Positions 26,669 through 34,968 of a DNA stretch of 64,000 nt are shown here, piece after piece. The DNA is taken from positions 1,116,001 through 1,180,000 of the forward strand of contig CAVTRI010000001.1 of NCBI GenBank assembly GCA_963737075.1, given 5' to 3'. The notes beneath the pieces are model-generated. The model had not been told where the DNA came from. It was given only the letters and a program-made list of their open reading frames with translations, and did no database searches. How positions within the stretch are numbered: position 1 is the stretch's first letter; every line of letters begins with the position of its first letter. Origin of the DNA: CAVTRI01 sp963737075 (GTDB lineage Bacteria; Actinomycetota; Acidimicrobiia; Acidimicrobiales; Palsa-688). The position numbers and the translations under genes are program-made.

Positions 26669-27626
26669 CGCTCCGTCGTCGGCTCACGATGTCACGGCTT
26701 GGGGGTCGGCTGAGCGAGCTCGAAGCCTCGGGAGGGCGACGGACTAGCAGGACGACGCTGACCGTGGCGATCCCCGCCGGCACCGCGTAGATCGTGGGGA
26801 TGGGAGTCCGGTTGCGGTAGTCGGTCATTCGTCTGTCCCCACCCCCCACCTCGGGGAGGACCTCCACTACGTCGCCCCTGAGGATCGTAGGCGGGTGCCG
26901 GCGGAGCTCCCCGACCGCCGTCGTCAGTCGCCTGAGGGCCTCGTGCTCGGGAGGGGCGCACGCCTCCAGCCACTCCCGGGAACCCTCGTCGTCGAGATCG
27001 ATAGGATCGAGATCGACTCCCAGCCGTTCGGCGATGCGCGGCAGGCGAGACAAGGGGGGCATCCGCCGGCCCCACAGCGCGCACGACAATCTCACCGGGC
27101 TCTCGGGCGGCCCGGCAGAACGATCCCCCACCCGGTAGTGGTAGCGGTCCAGCCCAAGGGCCAACCCGGCTCCCGTCCCGAGGTCGACCAGGGCCACCGG
27201 TTCCTCGCGAGCGCCGACCGTCGCCGCCATCCCGCACGCAAGCTGAGTGCAGCGAGCGACTTCGTTCATCTGGTATCGGCGTTTCTGGCAGACGGAGACG
27301 ATGTCATCGAGGTGGACCGAGCAGAAGCGCCTGAATGCGGGGAAGAACCCGTCGTCGAATGGAGGCTGCGGGCTGCCGGGCTCGGGGAAGTACGCGTGGA
27401 TCGCAGCAGAGGTCTCGCGTCGGGCCAGCAGGGTGATGGCGGCCCCGGCGACCAGGGCGGGCAGGCGGTCCGCAGCCAGCGGCGCAATCGCCTCGAGCAG
27501 CATGTTGTCGCCAGCAACGGCTTCGAAGAGGGCCGAGGTCAGCCGCCAGGAGGCGGGAACGTCCGGGCCTGACCACCCTCGGGCCACCTCGATAGCTTGG
27601 TCACGAACTTCTGACACGGTAGGCAT
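26559..27626 (-). CDS. DUF2332 family protein, C-terminus probably altered
   Basis: From ATG 27626: EVRDQAIEVARGWSGPDVPA, PAFRRFCSVHLDDIVSVCQ, RYQMNEVARCTQLACGMAA, VALVDLGTGAGLALGLDRYHYR and RGDVVEVLPEV. These are the conserved blocks of DUF2332, an actinobacterial family of about 340 residues with a methyltransferase-like glycine loop (DLGTGAGL). After about residue 260 the family resemblance stops, and the last 90 residues become Arg-rich and overlap the SulP remnant, so the true 3' end was probably lost or frameshifted. Function unknown. Confidence 0.6.
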   Translation of the reverse strand: MPTVSEVRDQAIEVARGWSGPDVPASWRLTSALFEAVAGDNMLLEAIAPLAADRLPALVAGAAITLLARRETSAAIHAYFPEPGSPQPPFDDGFFPAFRRFCSVHLDDIVSVCQKRRYQMNEVARCTQLACGMAATVGAREEPVALVDLGTGAGLALGLDRYHYRVGDRSAGPPESPVRLSCALWGRRMPPLSRLPRIAERLGVDLDPIDLDDEGSREWLEACAPPEHEALRRLTTAVGELRRHPPTILRGDVVEVLPEVGGGDRRMTDYRNRTPIPTIYAVPAGIATVSVVLLVRRPPEASSSLSRPPSRDIVSRRRSVNGARRPTPRRRRRPGERWRRPVRHLGRCCRPRSPR

Positions 27627-27685
27627 ATCGATTGCGCCAAAACTGTTCCCATCATCCTGGGCGCCCATACGTCCGGATTCCGCGG

Positions 27686-28546
27686 TCAGCCCAACCACTG
27701 GTCGGCGATCTTCTCCACCCACGAGGCCGCGAGGGCGGCATCATCGGGCGGGCTGGCCACGACGACGACCTCGTGGACGCCGAGCGCGGCGAGTTGATCG
27801 CGGTGTTCGGGTCCGCAGTCGGTGGCGGCCACGACGACCTCGATGCTGTCGGGAGTTCGGCCCCGCTGTCGGCAATGTCGATGAAGTTCGCTCACCCGGT
27901 TGGCGACCTCGGCGAGGCTGAGGTTGAAGCCGTACCAGCCGTCACCAAAGGATGCGACCCGGCGGAGCGCTGCCGTGCTGTTACCGCCGACAACGATGGG
28001 CACCCGCCGATCACGGACAGGCCGGGGGTTCACCCGAATGGCATCAAAGTGAGTGAACTCGCCGTGGAACGTCGCCACATCGTCCCGCCAGAGCGTTCGG
28101 ATTGCCGCTACGTATTCTTCGGTCCGTCGTGCGCGGCCCTCGAAGGGGACGCCCAGGGCAGCGAACTCCTCGGCCGACCACCCGACGCCCACCCCGAGCA
28201 CCAAACGTCCTCTGCTCAGCGTGTCGAGGGTGACGGCCTGCTTGGCCACCAGAACCGGACTGTGCTCGGGAAGAAGCAAGACGCCGGTCCCGAGGCGGAT
28301 CCGACCGGTCACCGCGGCGACAAAGCCTAGAGCCACCAGGGGGTCGAGCCAGTCGGCATCGGCGGGAATGGGGATGCGACCGTCGGCCGCGTAGGGATAG
28401 CGAGAGGAGGGGTCATCAACCATCACCACGTGTTCGCCCACCCACAAGGTGGCGAACCCGCTGGCGTCCGCGGCGTGCGCCACGGAAGCGATGACGTCCC
28501 TTCGGGCCCCTGTCCCGATCCCAAGGGCATGAAGTCCCACGCGCAT
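27686..28546 (-). CDS. F420-dependent LLM-class oxidoreductase
   Basis: A complete 286-residue luciferase-like protein from ATG 28546: RVGLHALGIGTGARRDVIA, ASGFATLWVGEHVVMVDDP, TGRIRLGTGVLLLPEHSPVL, LSRGRLVLGVGVGWSAEEFA and RRVPIVVGGNSTAALRRVAS. This is the pattern of TIGR03619-type F420 oxidoreductases, with the conserved GVGVGW(S/N)xEEF loop. It differs clearly from the LLM protein at 10.3 kb, so it is not a duplicate of it. The substrate is unknown. It is upstream of, and co-directional with, the DUF2332 gene (59-nt gap). Confidence 0.85.
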   Translation of the reverse strand: MRVGLHALGIGTGARRDVIASVAHAADASGFATLWVGEHVVMVDDPSSRYPYAADGRIPIPADADWLDPLVALGFVAAVTGRIRLGTGVLLLPEHSPVLVAKQAVTLDTLSRGRLVLGVGVGWSAEEFAALGVPFEGRARRTEEYVAAIRTLWRDDVATFHGEFTHFDAIRVNPRPVRDRRVPIVVGGNSTAALRRVASFGDGWYGFNLSLAEVANRVSELHRHCRQRGRTPDSIEVVVAATDCGPEHRDQLAALGVHEVVVVASPPDDAALAASWVEKIADQWLG

Positions 28547-29172
28547 GAGATCAAATCTTGTCAGCAGCACGACTCCGAATCGAGGCCGCTCAGAGCCCTG
28601 ATCACCGGCATGCCAGCCCTCTGCCCTCCAATCACCGGGACAGGTGTGGCCCATAACGCGTGGGCCAGCGGGTAGGCGCGGTAATCACCAAACTGCCGCG
28701 AGGGGCGATGCCGGCCTCGCTTGACATGTTTAGCATCGCGGGTAGTTGCCACACAGGCGAGTTGTCCCCAGAACGACGCACCTGCGATCGAAGGCCTCAG
28801 CAAGTCCTACGCACTCGGCGTCACGGGCGGTCGGTGATCCGGGAGCTGTCGAACTTCTTCGTCACGCCATGTGGCCCACTCGACGCGCCCGCCGCGTCGC
28901 AGCCCCGCTGGTGGTTATTCTCGGTGGCGCGGAGTTACGGAACCGGCCGACGTGGCCGACCCCGCTAATCGCGTTTTGCGACTTATCGTGACGCCGGCGA
29001 TGACCAGACTGAACACCATGAGGAGGGCCGATGAAGGCCATCACGAGCCTGGCGATGGCCCCGTTCCACATCACAGGTCATCACACAGGGGCGCTGGCCT
29101 GCCTCTCTCTGCCGTACGGCGCGGCTCTGAGCTTGTTCGGCGGCGGCGCTCACGGCCGAATTGGTGTTGCGT
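28547..29172. other. Intergenic region, no gene recognised
   Basis: The 626 bases between the LLM oxidoreductase start and the protease remnant contain no frame with recognisable family sequence. It holds one copy (28973-28992) of a 20-bp repeat that recurs at 32493. Confidence 0.4.
28973..28992 (+). repeat. 20-bp direct repeat, copy 1
   Basis: GTTTTGCGACTTATCGTGAC; a second copy with one mismatch lies at 32493-32512 in the same orientation. The pair brackets the decayed protease and GH3 genes. Confidence 0.5.
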
Positions 29173-30652
29173 TTAGTAGGCGAGATGTGTGACACCTCCT
29201 TGCCCGGAGGCTGCTTGGATGAGCCAAGCGCCGGCCGAGTTGATCATGGTGTACTCGAGGGTCCGGTTATCGCATTGATCGCCGTTTGGCCCCTCTGCCG
29301 AACTCTGGAGGCTGGTGAACGACACATCGACGAGTTCGGTCCCGCCCGGTCTGGGTGCGATGGTGCTGACGGTGATGTCGTAGTCGTAGCTGGTTGCGTT
29401 GTTGGCGGCGAACAGCGATTCGGAGATGGTGGCTTGTTCTGATGGCGAGAGTTGTGCGTACGCCGTGGCGTAGTCGCCAGTGTCGATAGCATCGAAGTAG
29501 GTCGTGAGGGTGGCGGTGACGCCCGCTGGAGCGTCGGTTCCGCCCTGAATTTGGCCGAAGCCCGGACGGGCCCAGCTGGTTGGAGCACGCAGCGGTGGAC
29601 GGCGGTGACGCGTTGGATTGCCGATGGCAAGCAGGGGCCGCGGCCGTGGACGGGATGGCGTAGCCCAACCCCGTTGCGGAGTAATTGACCGCGTCGACGA
29701 GCCCGATGACGGAGCCGTTGAGAAGCAGGAGCGGCCCGCCTGAGTTGCCGGGGTTGAGGACGGCATACGTTTGAATGAGACCGCTGCGAGGTTGGCCTTG
29801 GACGTCGACGGTGCGATCGAGTCCGCTGATGCTGCCCTGGCTGAAGCTGAACGGGCCGCCTTCGGGGTAGCCGATGACCACAACGGCCATGCCCACGGGA
29901 GGGATGGCGCTAGCCAGGGAAAGGTGTGGCCTGTGAAGGGAGCGGCGACCGCAACCAGCGCCACGTCGTCGGAGTCGTTGATGCCGATGATGTGGCCCAG
30001 ACTGGTATGACTCCCATTGCTCAGGCGAATGGTGACGGCACCGTCGACGACATGGGCGGGTGGCGACGAGCGTCGGTGTGAACAGCATCCCTGAGCCGAC
30101 GCCGCTGCCGGAGCAGGTAGTGGCGTCGATGCGATTCACGCCGCTGACGTCCTGTTGGTACAGGCTGGCGAAGGTCGCGGGGGGCTGGGCGGTGGAGGTT
30201 GTGGACCTGGCCGATAGGGCGGTCTAAGAAGGCGTTGACTGGTTGGACGCGGGCGAGATTGTGGCCGCAGACGAGGCGACCCCCCTCCTGCTGTTGGATC
30301 GGGTCACAGCGTCGGTGACTCCGACCGCTGCCGCGAGTACCACGACCGCTGCCGCTGCCATCGGTGCGCGCTTCGCCCAGCGCCGGGGATTCGGTGCCTT
30401 GGGCAACGAGGGCTGGGGCGCCTCTTGATGAAGAAGAATCGTTCCCTGCGGGGGCCTGATCGAGGTCGTCGGCGAAGGCCACGCACCGGCGGACGGCAGG
30501 GTTTCGGTTGGCGTCGACTGGTTGGTCGGTGATCCTGACAGGTCCTCGGGGGTGCCCGGATGGGTTCCGGCCTGGTCGACGAGGGCACCGCACGACTGGC
30601 ACTACGTCTCCCATCCCTCTGTGGTTGCCTCGCAGGTTCCGCAATAGCGCAT
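29173..30652 (-). pseudogene. Membrane-anchored trypsin-like (S1C) protease, decayed
   Basis: Pieces in several frames give a coherent order. From ATG 30652 a zinc-ribbon MRYCGTCEATTEGWET is followed by an in-frame TAG and then CQSCGALVDQAGTHPG. Then comes a cytoplasmic linker and a membrane segment MAAAAVVVLAAAVGVTDAV. The protease domain follows with GVGSGMLFTPTLVAT, VGMAVVVIGYPEGGPFSFSQ, LIQTYAVLNPGNSGGPLLLL (active-site Ser in GNSGGP) and GLVDAVNYSATGLGYAIPS. A C-terminal SnoaL-like segment is TATLTTYFDAIDTGDYATAY. At least four frame changes plus the TAG break it. HtrA-like surface quality-control proteases have a similar plan. Confidence 0.65.
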
Positions 30653-30704
30653 GGTCACGCCCCCTGCTTCGCGCCAGCTTACCCGAAGCGGCATTGGTAC
30701 GGTC

Positions 30705-31943
30705 ATGTCGATGGGACCGAGTCGGGTCGGCCGAGCCGTCGTGGCAACCCTGCTGGCCGTCGCAGCAGCGAGCTGCGCTTCGGCTCACCCGGCAAGTCGT
30801 CAGCGCCGTCGACGGGGCCGACCACCTCCACGCAGGTCGCCGGCTCGGGCACGGGACCCTCGACCACAGGCCCCTGTAGCGCGCGGTCTGTGATTGAACA
30901 CTGGCCGATCGCTCGTCGGGCGGCGGCCGTGATCGTGGCACCGGTCTTGAACTTCGACATGGCCACCGTCGCGGCCGCCACCGGTGCCGGAGCGGGCGGG
31001 CTGCTGCTACTGGGCGGCGCCTCGCCGCCGCCATCGCTGGGATCACAGCTTCGCTCGACAATCTCGGCCGAACGTCCGTCTTTTCCGCCGCTGGTGATGG
31101 CCGACCAGGAAGGCGGAGGGGTACAGCGTCTGGCCCCCGCGGTGACACCAATCCCGTGGCCGAGGGACATGGCCGACACCATGACCGCCGATCAGATCCA
31201 GCAATTGGCGACGACCTTAGGTCGCCAAATGCGGGCTCTAGGCGTCAACGTCGATCTCGCTCCGGTGCTCGATGTCGATGCGGGAACGGCCCGGGCGTCA
31301 CCGACGCCGACGGGTCGCGATCGTTCAGCCCCATTCCGTCGGTGGCGGCCAGAGATGGCCTCGCGTTCCTGCGGGGCCTGCAGGCCGGCGGGGTGATCGC
31401 TGTCGTCAAGCACTTCCCCGGACTCGGCGGAGCGTCGGGCACACCGACAATGGCCGAGCGTCAACGCTTCCCATCGGGCAACTGCAGACCGGTGGTCTCG
31501 CCCCGTTCCGGGCGGCTATCGCCGCTGGTGCCCCGGCGGTCATGGTGGCCAATGCTACGGTCCCCGGGCTGTCCGACACGCCTGCCACGTTGTCCACCCA
31601 GGTGATCGACGCCTTGCTACGGCAGCAGTTGGGGTTCAGCGGGCTGGTCATGACTGACAGCCTGTCGGCCGGGGCGATCACCCAGGCGGGCTACAGCGTT
31701 CCTACAAGCAGCCGTGGCCGCCATCGCCGCCGGAGCGGACATGGTCCTGTTCGGCTCCACCCTGACCCCCGCCCAGAACGCCATGCTGACCCCCAAAGCG
31801 TTAGCGCGACCATTGGCGAGAGGGTGGCGGCCATCGTCCGAGCTACCCAAACCGGAGCCCTCTCACCGGCGCGCTTGACCGACGCAGACGAGCACGTCAC
31901 CAGCGCCGAGCACGCTGATCTCTGCAGCACCCGGGCCGGCTAG
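30705..31943 (+). pseudogene. Glycoside hydrolase family 3 lipoprotein, several frameshifts
   Basis: From ATG 30705 a lipoprotein signal VGRAVVATLLAVAAASCASA. In successive frames: AAAVIVAPVLNFDMATVAAA, SFPPLVMADQEGGGVQRLAP (GH3 'DQEGG.V.R'), GRQMRALGVNVDLAPVLDV, VIAVVKHFPGLGGASG (the KHFPG..G motif), GFSGLVMTDSLSAGAI (nucleophile Asp in TDSL) and AVAAIAAGADMVLFGS. This is the NagZ-like beta-N-acetylhexosaminidase plan, used in peptidoglycan turnover. At least four frameshifts are needed to read it, so it is non-functional as given. It is divergent from the S1C protease remnant. Confidence 0.75.
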
Positions 31944-31987
31944 AACCCCCGGCACGATCCACCGCCAAGATATCTAACCGAACGCAG

Positions 31988-32150
31988 CGACCCGACGATC
32001 CAGCTGTCATTCATTGAAATCGAGCGCATCATCGCTGGTCCGCCGCCCAAGCCCGCCCGCCAGTACCAGCCCTGGCGGGGTGACGAGTTTGATGCCAATC
32101 TCCTGATTCCAAGATTTCGCTTAAGAAGTCTGGTGGATCGGAAATTCGTG
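31988..32150 (+). pseudogene. DUF7662-like fragment
   Basis: The frame reads TIQLSFIEIERIIAGPPPKP then ARQYQPWRGDEFDANLL, resembling the 'LSF.EIE.I.G.PLP.SA..Y..WW.NE' motif of a small domain found at the end of some restriction/nuclease-associated proteins. No start and no continuation; a relic of a lost gene. Confidence 0.35.
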
Positions 32151-32492
32151 GCCAGGGGATTGGGGTACACTTCCTATCGTCAAAGCACCCTGGCCAGCGG
32201 GGTAGGGCCGTTGGTTTTCTATGGGAGTTCGTGGCGGACGACTACGGTAACCGCCTGTCGATCACCAGCCGGTGAGTGATCGGCGCGCGAACCGAAGGTT
32301 CGGCACGGAGGACCCAAACCACCCGTCCAGCAGAACCGATGGCGCCCCCGCCGCGACAGTGACCGGCCGTGCCGGGGTATCGCGCTGCAGGATCGCGGGT
32401 CCAAGCCCGCTTCGGCGGGTCCGACCGACAGCTAGCCCGAGCGTCGGACCCACGGGCGCACACGCCGCTGGTCTGCACGCTGCGCCGATCAT

Positions 32493-32512
32493 GTTTTGCG
32501 ACTTATGGTGAC
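32493..32512 (+). repeat. 20-bp direct repeat, copy 2
   Basis: GTTTTGCGACTTATGGTGAC; differs at one position from the copy at 28973-28992. Confidence 0.5.
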
Positions 32513-32835
32513 CCCGTTGCCGGAAGGACTCGATACCACGATTAGGGCCGTGGATTTCGCTCGTCGGTCCTGAATTGAGTGGGCCAGCGAATGCCGGCGG
32601 CGTCAGCGGGAGTATCGGCCGGCGGTCAGGGCGTTGTCGGGCGCCGGCTGCGTGGGCTGGCCGCGGTCGGAGGATGACCCGGCGGACCGGTATGGGCTTG
32701 GTTCCGGCTTGGTCCCGACGCTGGCGGCCAAGTGGACGTGCAGATTTGGTGGGGTCCGGTGGCCACCGAGCTGCGCCGCCCGGCGGACCCACCCAACGAG
32801 GCACCGTCTGCTCCGCGTCTGGGGTTGCGGTGCTG

Positions 32836-32905
32836 TACCTGGCATCTCGGCTACCTGGCCAGACAGAACATACCTGGCATCTCGGCTACCTGGCCAGACA
32901 GAACA
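32836..32905. repeat. Tandem duplication of a 35-bp unit
   Basis: Two perfect consecutive copies (32836-32870 and 32871-32905). Each unit begins TACCTGGCATCTCGGCTACC and contains TACCTGG twice. It directly abuts the hairpin at 32906. It could be a recent slippage duplication or a protein-binding array; only two copies, so not a CRISPR. Confidence 0.85.
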
Positions 32906-32934
32906 GAGAGCCGCCCCGGGGGGTGGCGGCTCTC
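32906..32934 (+). terminator. Strong GC-rich hairpin upstream of the lanthipeptide operon
   Basis: GAGAGCCGCC pairs perfectly with GGCGGCTCTC around a 9-nt loop. There is no T-run after it, so it is not a classic intrinsic terminator; it could end upstream transcription or act in the leader of the operon that starts at 33092. Confidence 0.6.
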
Positions 32935-32959
32935 GCCACGGTCCAGGATTCCCTATCAG

Positions 32960-32972
32960 CGATAACTTATCG
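32960..32972. promoter_or_regulatory. Perfect 13-bp palindrome, candidate operator
   Basis: CGATAACTTATCG has 6-bp arms around one base and lies about 120 nt before the lanthipeptide precursor start. No regulator gene is present in the cluster; role inferred from position. Confidence 0.35.
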
Positions 32973-33091
32973 AGGGTTAGTACTTTCGTTTAGTCCTCAG
33001 TTGTCCAGCCGCAGTCCTGGTCCGGGCGCAATAGCCTGAGTAGGTCTTAACGGGCACGTCAGTTGCCCATCGCTCCGCACGGAGAAAAAGT

Positions 33092-33658
33092 ATGTCCGAT
33101 CGCGGGTATGAATCCCCGGAGTTTCGTCAAGGCGAGTATGTCAGCCGCGTCAGACCCGACCCCTCCTCGCCTCCGACGCCGACGCTTAGCTTTGCTGGTT
33201 TTATTGGGAACAGTGACCGAGAGGGACGTCGGCGCCTCTATCTAACCCGAAAGCTCGATTATTACGTCGAGTTCAACCCAGAGGACGTGCTGAGCGTCGA
33301 GACTATTCCCGCGGACGCTCGCCCTTTCATCGGCCAGGAAGCGACACGGATTACAGTTCAGCGCTCGGCGCAATTGGAGTTCACTCGTATTCGATCCGCT
33401 CGACCGCTAGACGAGTATGACCTCGATATTGCAGTTCGTAGAGCTGCCGTATTACCTCGGTTCACACGAACGGCTCGCTGCCCGTCCGCCCAATACTGTC
33501 CTACCGATCGCGGCGCGACCTGCGAGGGGTGTCCCCAATCTGACGACTGCTTTACTCAGAACATAGAGTGCCAAGCCACCGACGACAACTGCTTCAGCAA
33601 CCTTTGTAATCCTGACACCTTTGGGGCGTGCGTCTCGGCACTATGCCAGCCAGATTAG
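33092..33658 (+). CDS. Cys-rich lanthipeptide precursor with a 129-residue leader
   Basis: 188 residues, ATG 33092 with GGAGA 6 nt upstream. Residues 1-129 contain no Cys. Residues 45-100 look like a folded leader domain (GRRRLYLTRKLDYYVE, FNPEDVL, VETIPADARPFIGQEATR), with FNPED recalling the FNLD box recognised by LanB enzymes. Residues 127-188 hold ten Cys (130, 136, 144, 147, 153, 160, 167, 172, 180, 185) and ten Ser/Thr, each 2-5 residues before one Cys: TARC, SAQYC, T138-C144, T143-C147, SDDC, TQNIEC, TDDNC, SNLC, TFGAC, SALC. This is the expected pattern for dehydration by LanB and thioether closure by LanC, whose genes follow directly. I know no named lanthipeptide with this core. An Fe-S protein is less likely given the pairing and context. 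Confidence 0.8.
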   Translation: MSDRGYESPEFRQGEYVSRVRPDPSSPPTPTLSFAGFIGNSDREGRRRLYLTRKLDYYVEFNPEDVLSVETIPADARPFIGQEATRITVQRSAQLEFTRIRSARPLDEYDLDIAVRRAAVLPRFTRTARCPSAQYCPTDRGATCEGCPQSDDCFTQNIECQATDDNCFSNLCNPDTFGACVSALCQPD

Positions 33659-33662
33659 ACTT

Positions 33663-34967
33663 GTGGCACACTACGCGGCGATCGAGGAACCTGCATCGCA
33701 GCATTTAACTTCGCAGATAGCCACGGCGGCCAGGATCGCTCTGGTCGTTAGCCAGCGCCTCCTCATCACCGAGGACCTGTCCGCCCATTGGGCGGCTACC
33801 GGGTCCGACTCTCGGAGACAGACCCTTTGGAACGCAGGGGGTGTGGCCGCTGGCGACGCCGGCCTGGCGGTGCTCGCCGCCTGCCTCGATAATTGCTACG
33901 TCGATGACGGTTGGGATGAGGCCGGCGAGCGGCGTTTGAGCAGAGCGTTCACGAACGTCGCCGCGAGAGATGTGAGCCTGTTCTCGGGCCTGACCGGGCT
34001 CGCATATGCAACTCACCTGCTCTGCAAAAGTGGCGAGCGACGCAACAACCTGACTGGGCAGCTCGAGGCGATACTTCTCTCTCGTATCGCGGAGCAAGTC
34101 GAGGCCGTGCGGAGTTTCGACGAACGGTACGCTGTGTCAACGTTTGACCTTATCTCGGGTCTGGTCGGGCAATGCGTCTACCTTCTGTCTTGCGAGAGCG
34201 ACGCTTCCGACGCTGTTTGTCGGGAGGCACTGTCTGCGCTCGCTTGGCTCTGTGGGCCAGGAGCCGACGAGTTTCGCTGGGCCTGCACCCCACTCGGCGC
34301 GCCCTCGATGTCGAACACCGTGGTCATGAACCTCGGGCTAGCTCATGGCATGCCCGGAATACTTGCCATCCTTTCCATTGCCGAGCTGGCTGGACGCGGC
34401 ACCCCAGGTGGGCCCGAAGTCGTAGAGCGGAATGCGGAATGGCTGGTGCGAAACCTTTCATTAGATGAGCACGGTCCGAATCTGCCAGCGATGCGAGCGC
34501 GAGATCAACCGACCGCACCGGTGTATCCGCGAGCTGCCTGGTGCTACGGCGCCGCGGGCGTGGGTCGAGCACTCACCTTGTGCGGGGAAGCCGTGGGGAG
34601 CCATCGACTGCGCGACATCGGTCTCGAGCTGATCAGAGCCAGCTATCGCCGTTTGAAGCCCGTTCTCGCCGAATCCGGCCTAGGCTTCTGTCATGGCGTT
34701 GGAGGTATCCTTTACCTGTTAGCGGTGTCCGCGGCCGAATTCCCGAACTCAGATCTAGAAGAGGCAAAGTCCACCCTCTTGGACCATGTCGTCGCTGCGT
34801 ATCAGGATTACCTGCCGTTCGGGTTTACGTTCCCCATGTGCGACAGCCAGGACCGAGACCCGCACCACCCTGGTTTGCTCACCGGTGCGGCCGGCGTAGC
34901 GCTTAGCTTGTTGAAGGCCACAACCCCTCGGTCACTTCCGTCCGATCGCCTTTTCCTCACGGCGTAG
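33663..34967 (+). CDS. lanC: LanC-type lanthionine cyclase
   Basis: From GTG 33663 (434 residues; a TTG at 33621 inside the precursor gene is an alternative). LanC zinc ligands are present: Cys 294 in RAAWCYGAAGVGRAL and Cys 343-His 344 in GLGFCHGVGGILY. Other family motifs are GLTGLAYATHLL, NLGLAHGMPGILAILSI (catalytic His region) and the C-terminal PGLLTGAAGVALSLL. The enzyme catalyses addition of Cys thiols to dehydroalanine/dehydrobutyrine to form (methyl)lanthionine. It starts 4 nt after the precursor stop and ends 1 nt before lanB, so the three are co-expressed. Length and motifs indicate an active enzyme. Confidence 0.9.
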   Translation: MAHYAAIEEPASQHLTSQIATAARIALVVSQRLLITEDLSAHWAATGSDSRRQTLWNAGGVAAGDAGLAVLAACLDNCYVDDGWDEAGERRLSRAFTNVAARDVSLFSGLTGLAYATHLLCKSGERRNNLTGQLEAILLSRIAEQVEAVRSFDERYAVSTFDLISGLVGQCVYLLSCESDASDAVCREALSALAWLCGPGADEFRWACTPLGAPSMSNTVVMNLGLAHGMPGILAILSIAELAGRGTPGGPEVVERNAEWLVRNLSLDEHGPNLPAMRARDQPTAPVYPRAAWCYGAAGVGRALTLCGEAVGSHRLRDIGLELIRASYRRLKPVLAESGLGFCHGVGGILYLLAVSAAEFPNSDLEEAKSTLLDHVVAAYQDYLPFGFTFPMCDSQDRDPHHPGLLTGAAGVALSLLKATTPRSLPSDRLFLTA

Positions 34968-34968
34968 C

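Larger units (their letters stand above)
31944..33091. other. Long non-coding stretch before the lanthipeptide operon
   Basis: About 1.15 kb without an intact gene. It contains a short decayed coding fragment (31988-32150), the second copy of a 20-bp repeat (32493), a tandem 35-bp repeat (32836-32905), a strong hairpin (32906-32934) and a short palindrome (32960-32972). The rest, including 32150-32490, shows nothing I recognise. Confidence 0.5.

Noticed and set aside
32836..32905. Possible minimal CRISPR array
   Set aside because: Only two directly adjacent 35-bp units, no spacers and no cas genes.
33480..33658. Cys-rich C-terminus as a ferredoxin-like Fe-S domain
   Set aside because: No CxxCxxC...C spacing; each Cys has a Ser/Thr partner and LanC/LanB follow. 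Kept only as an alternative.
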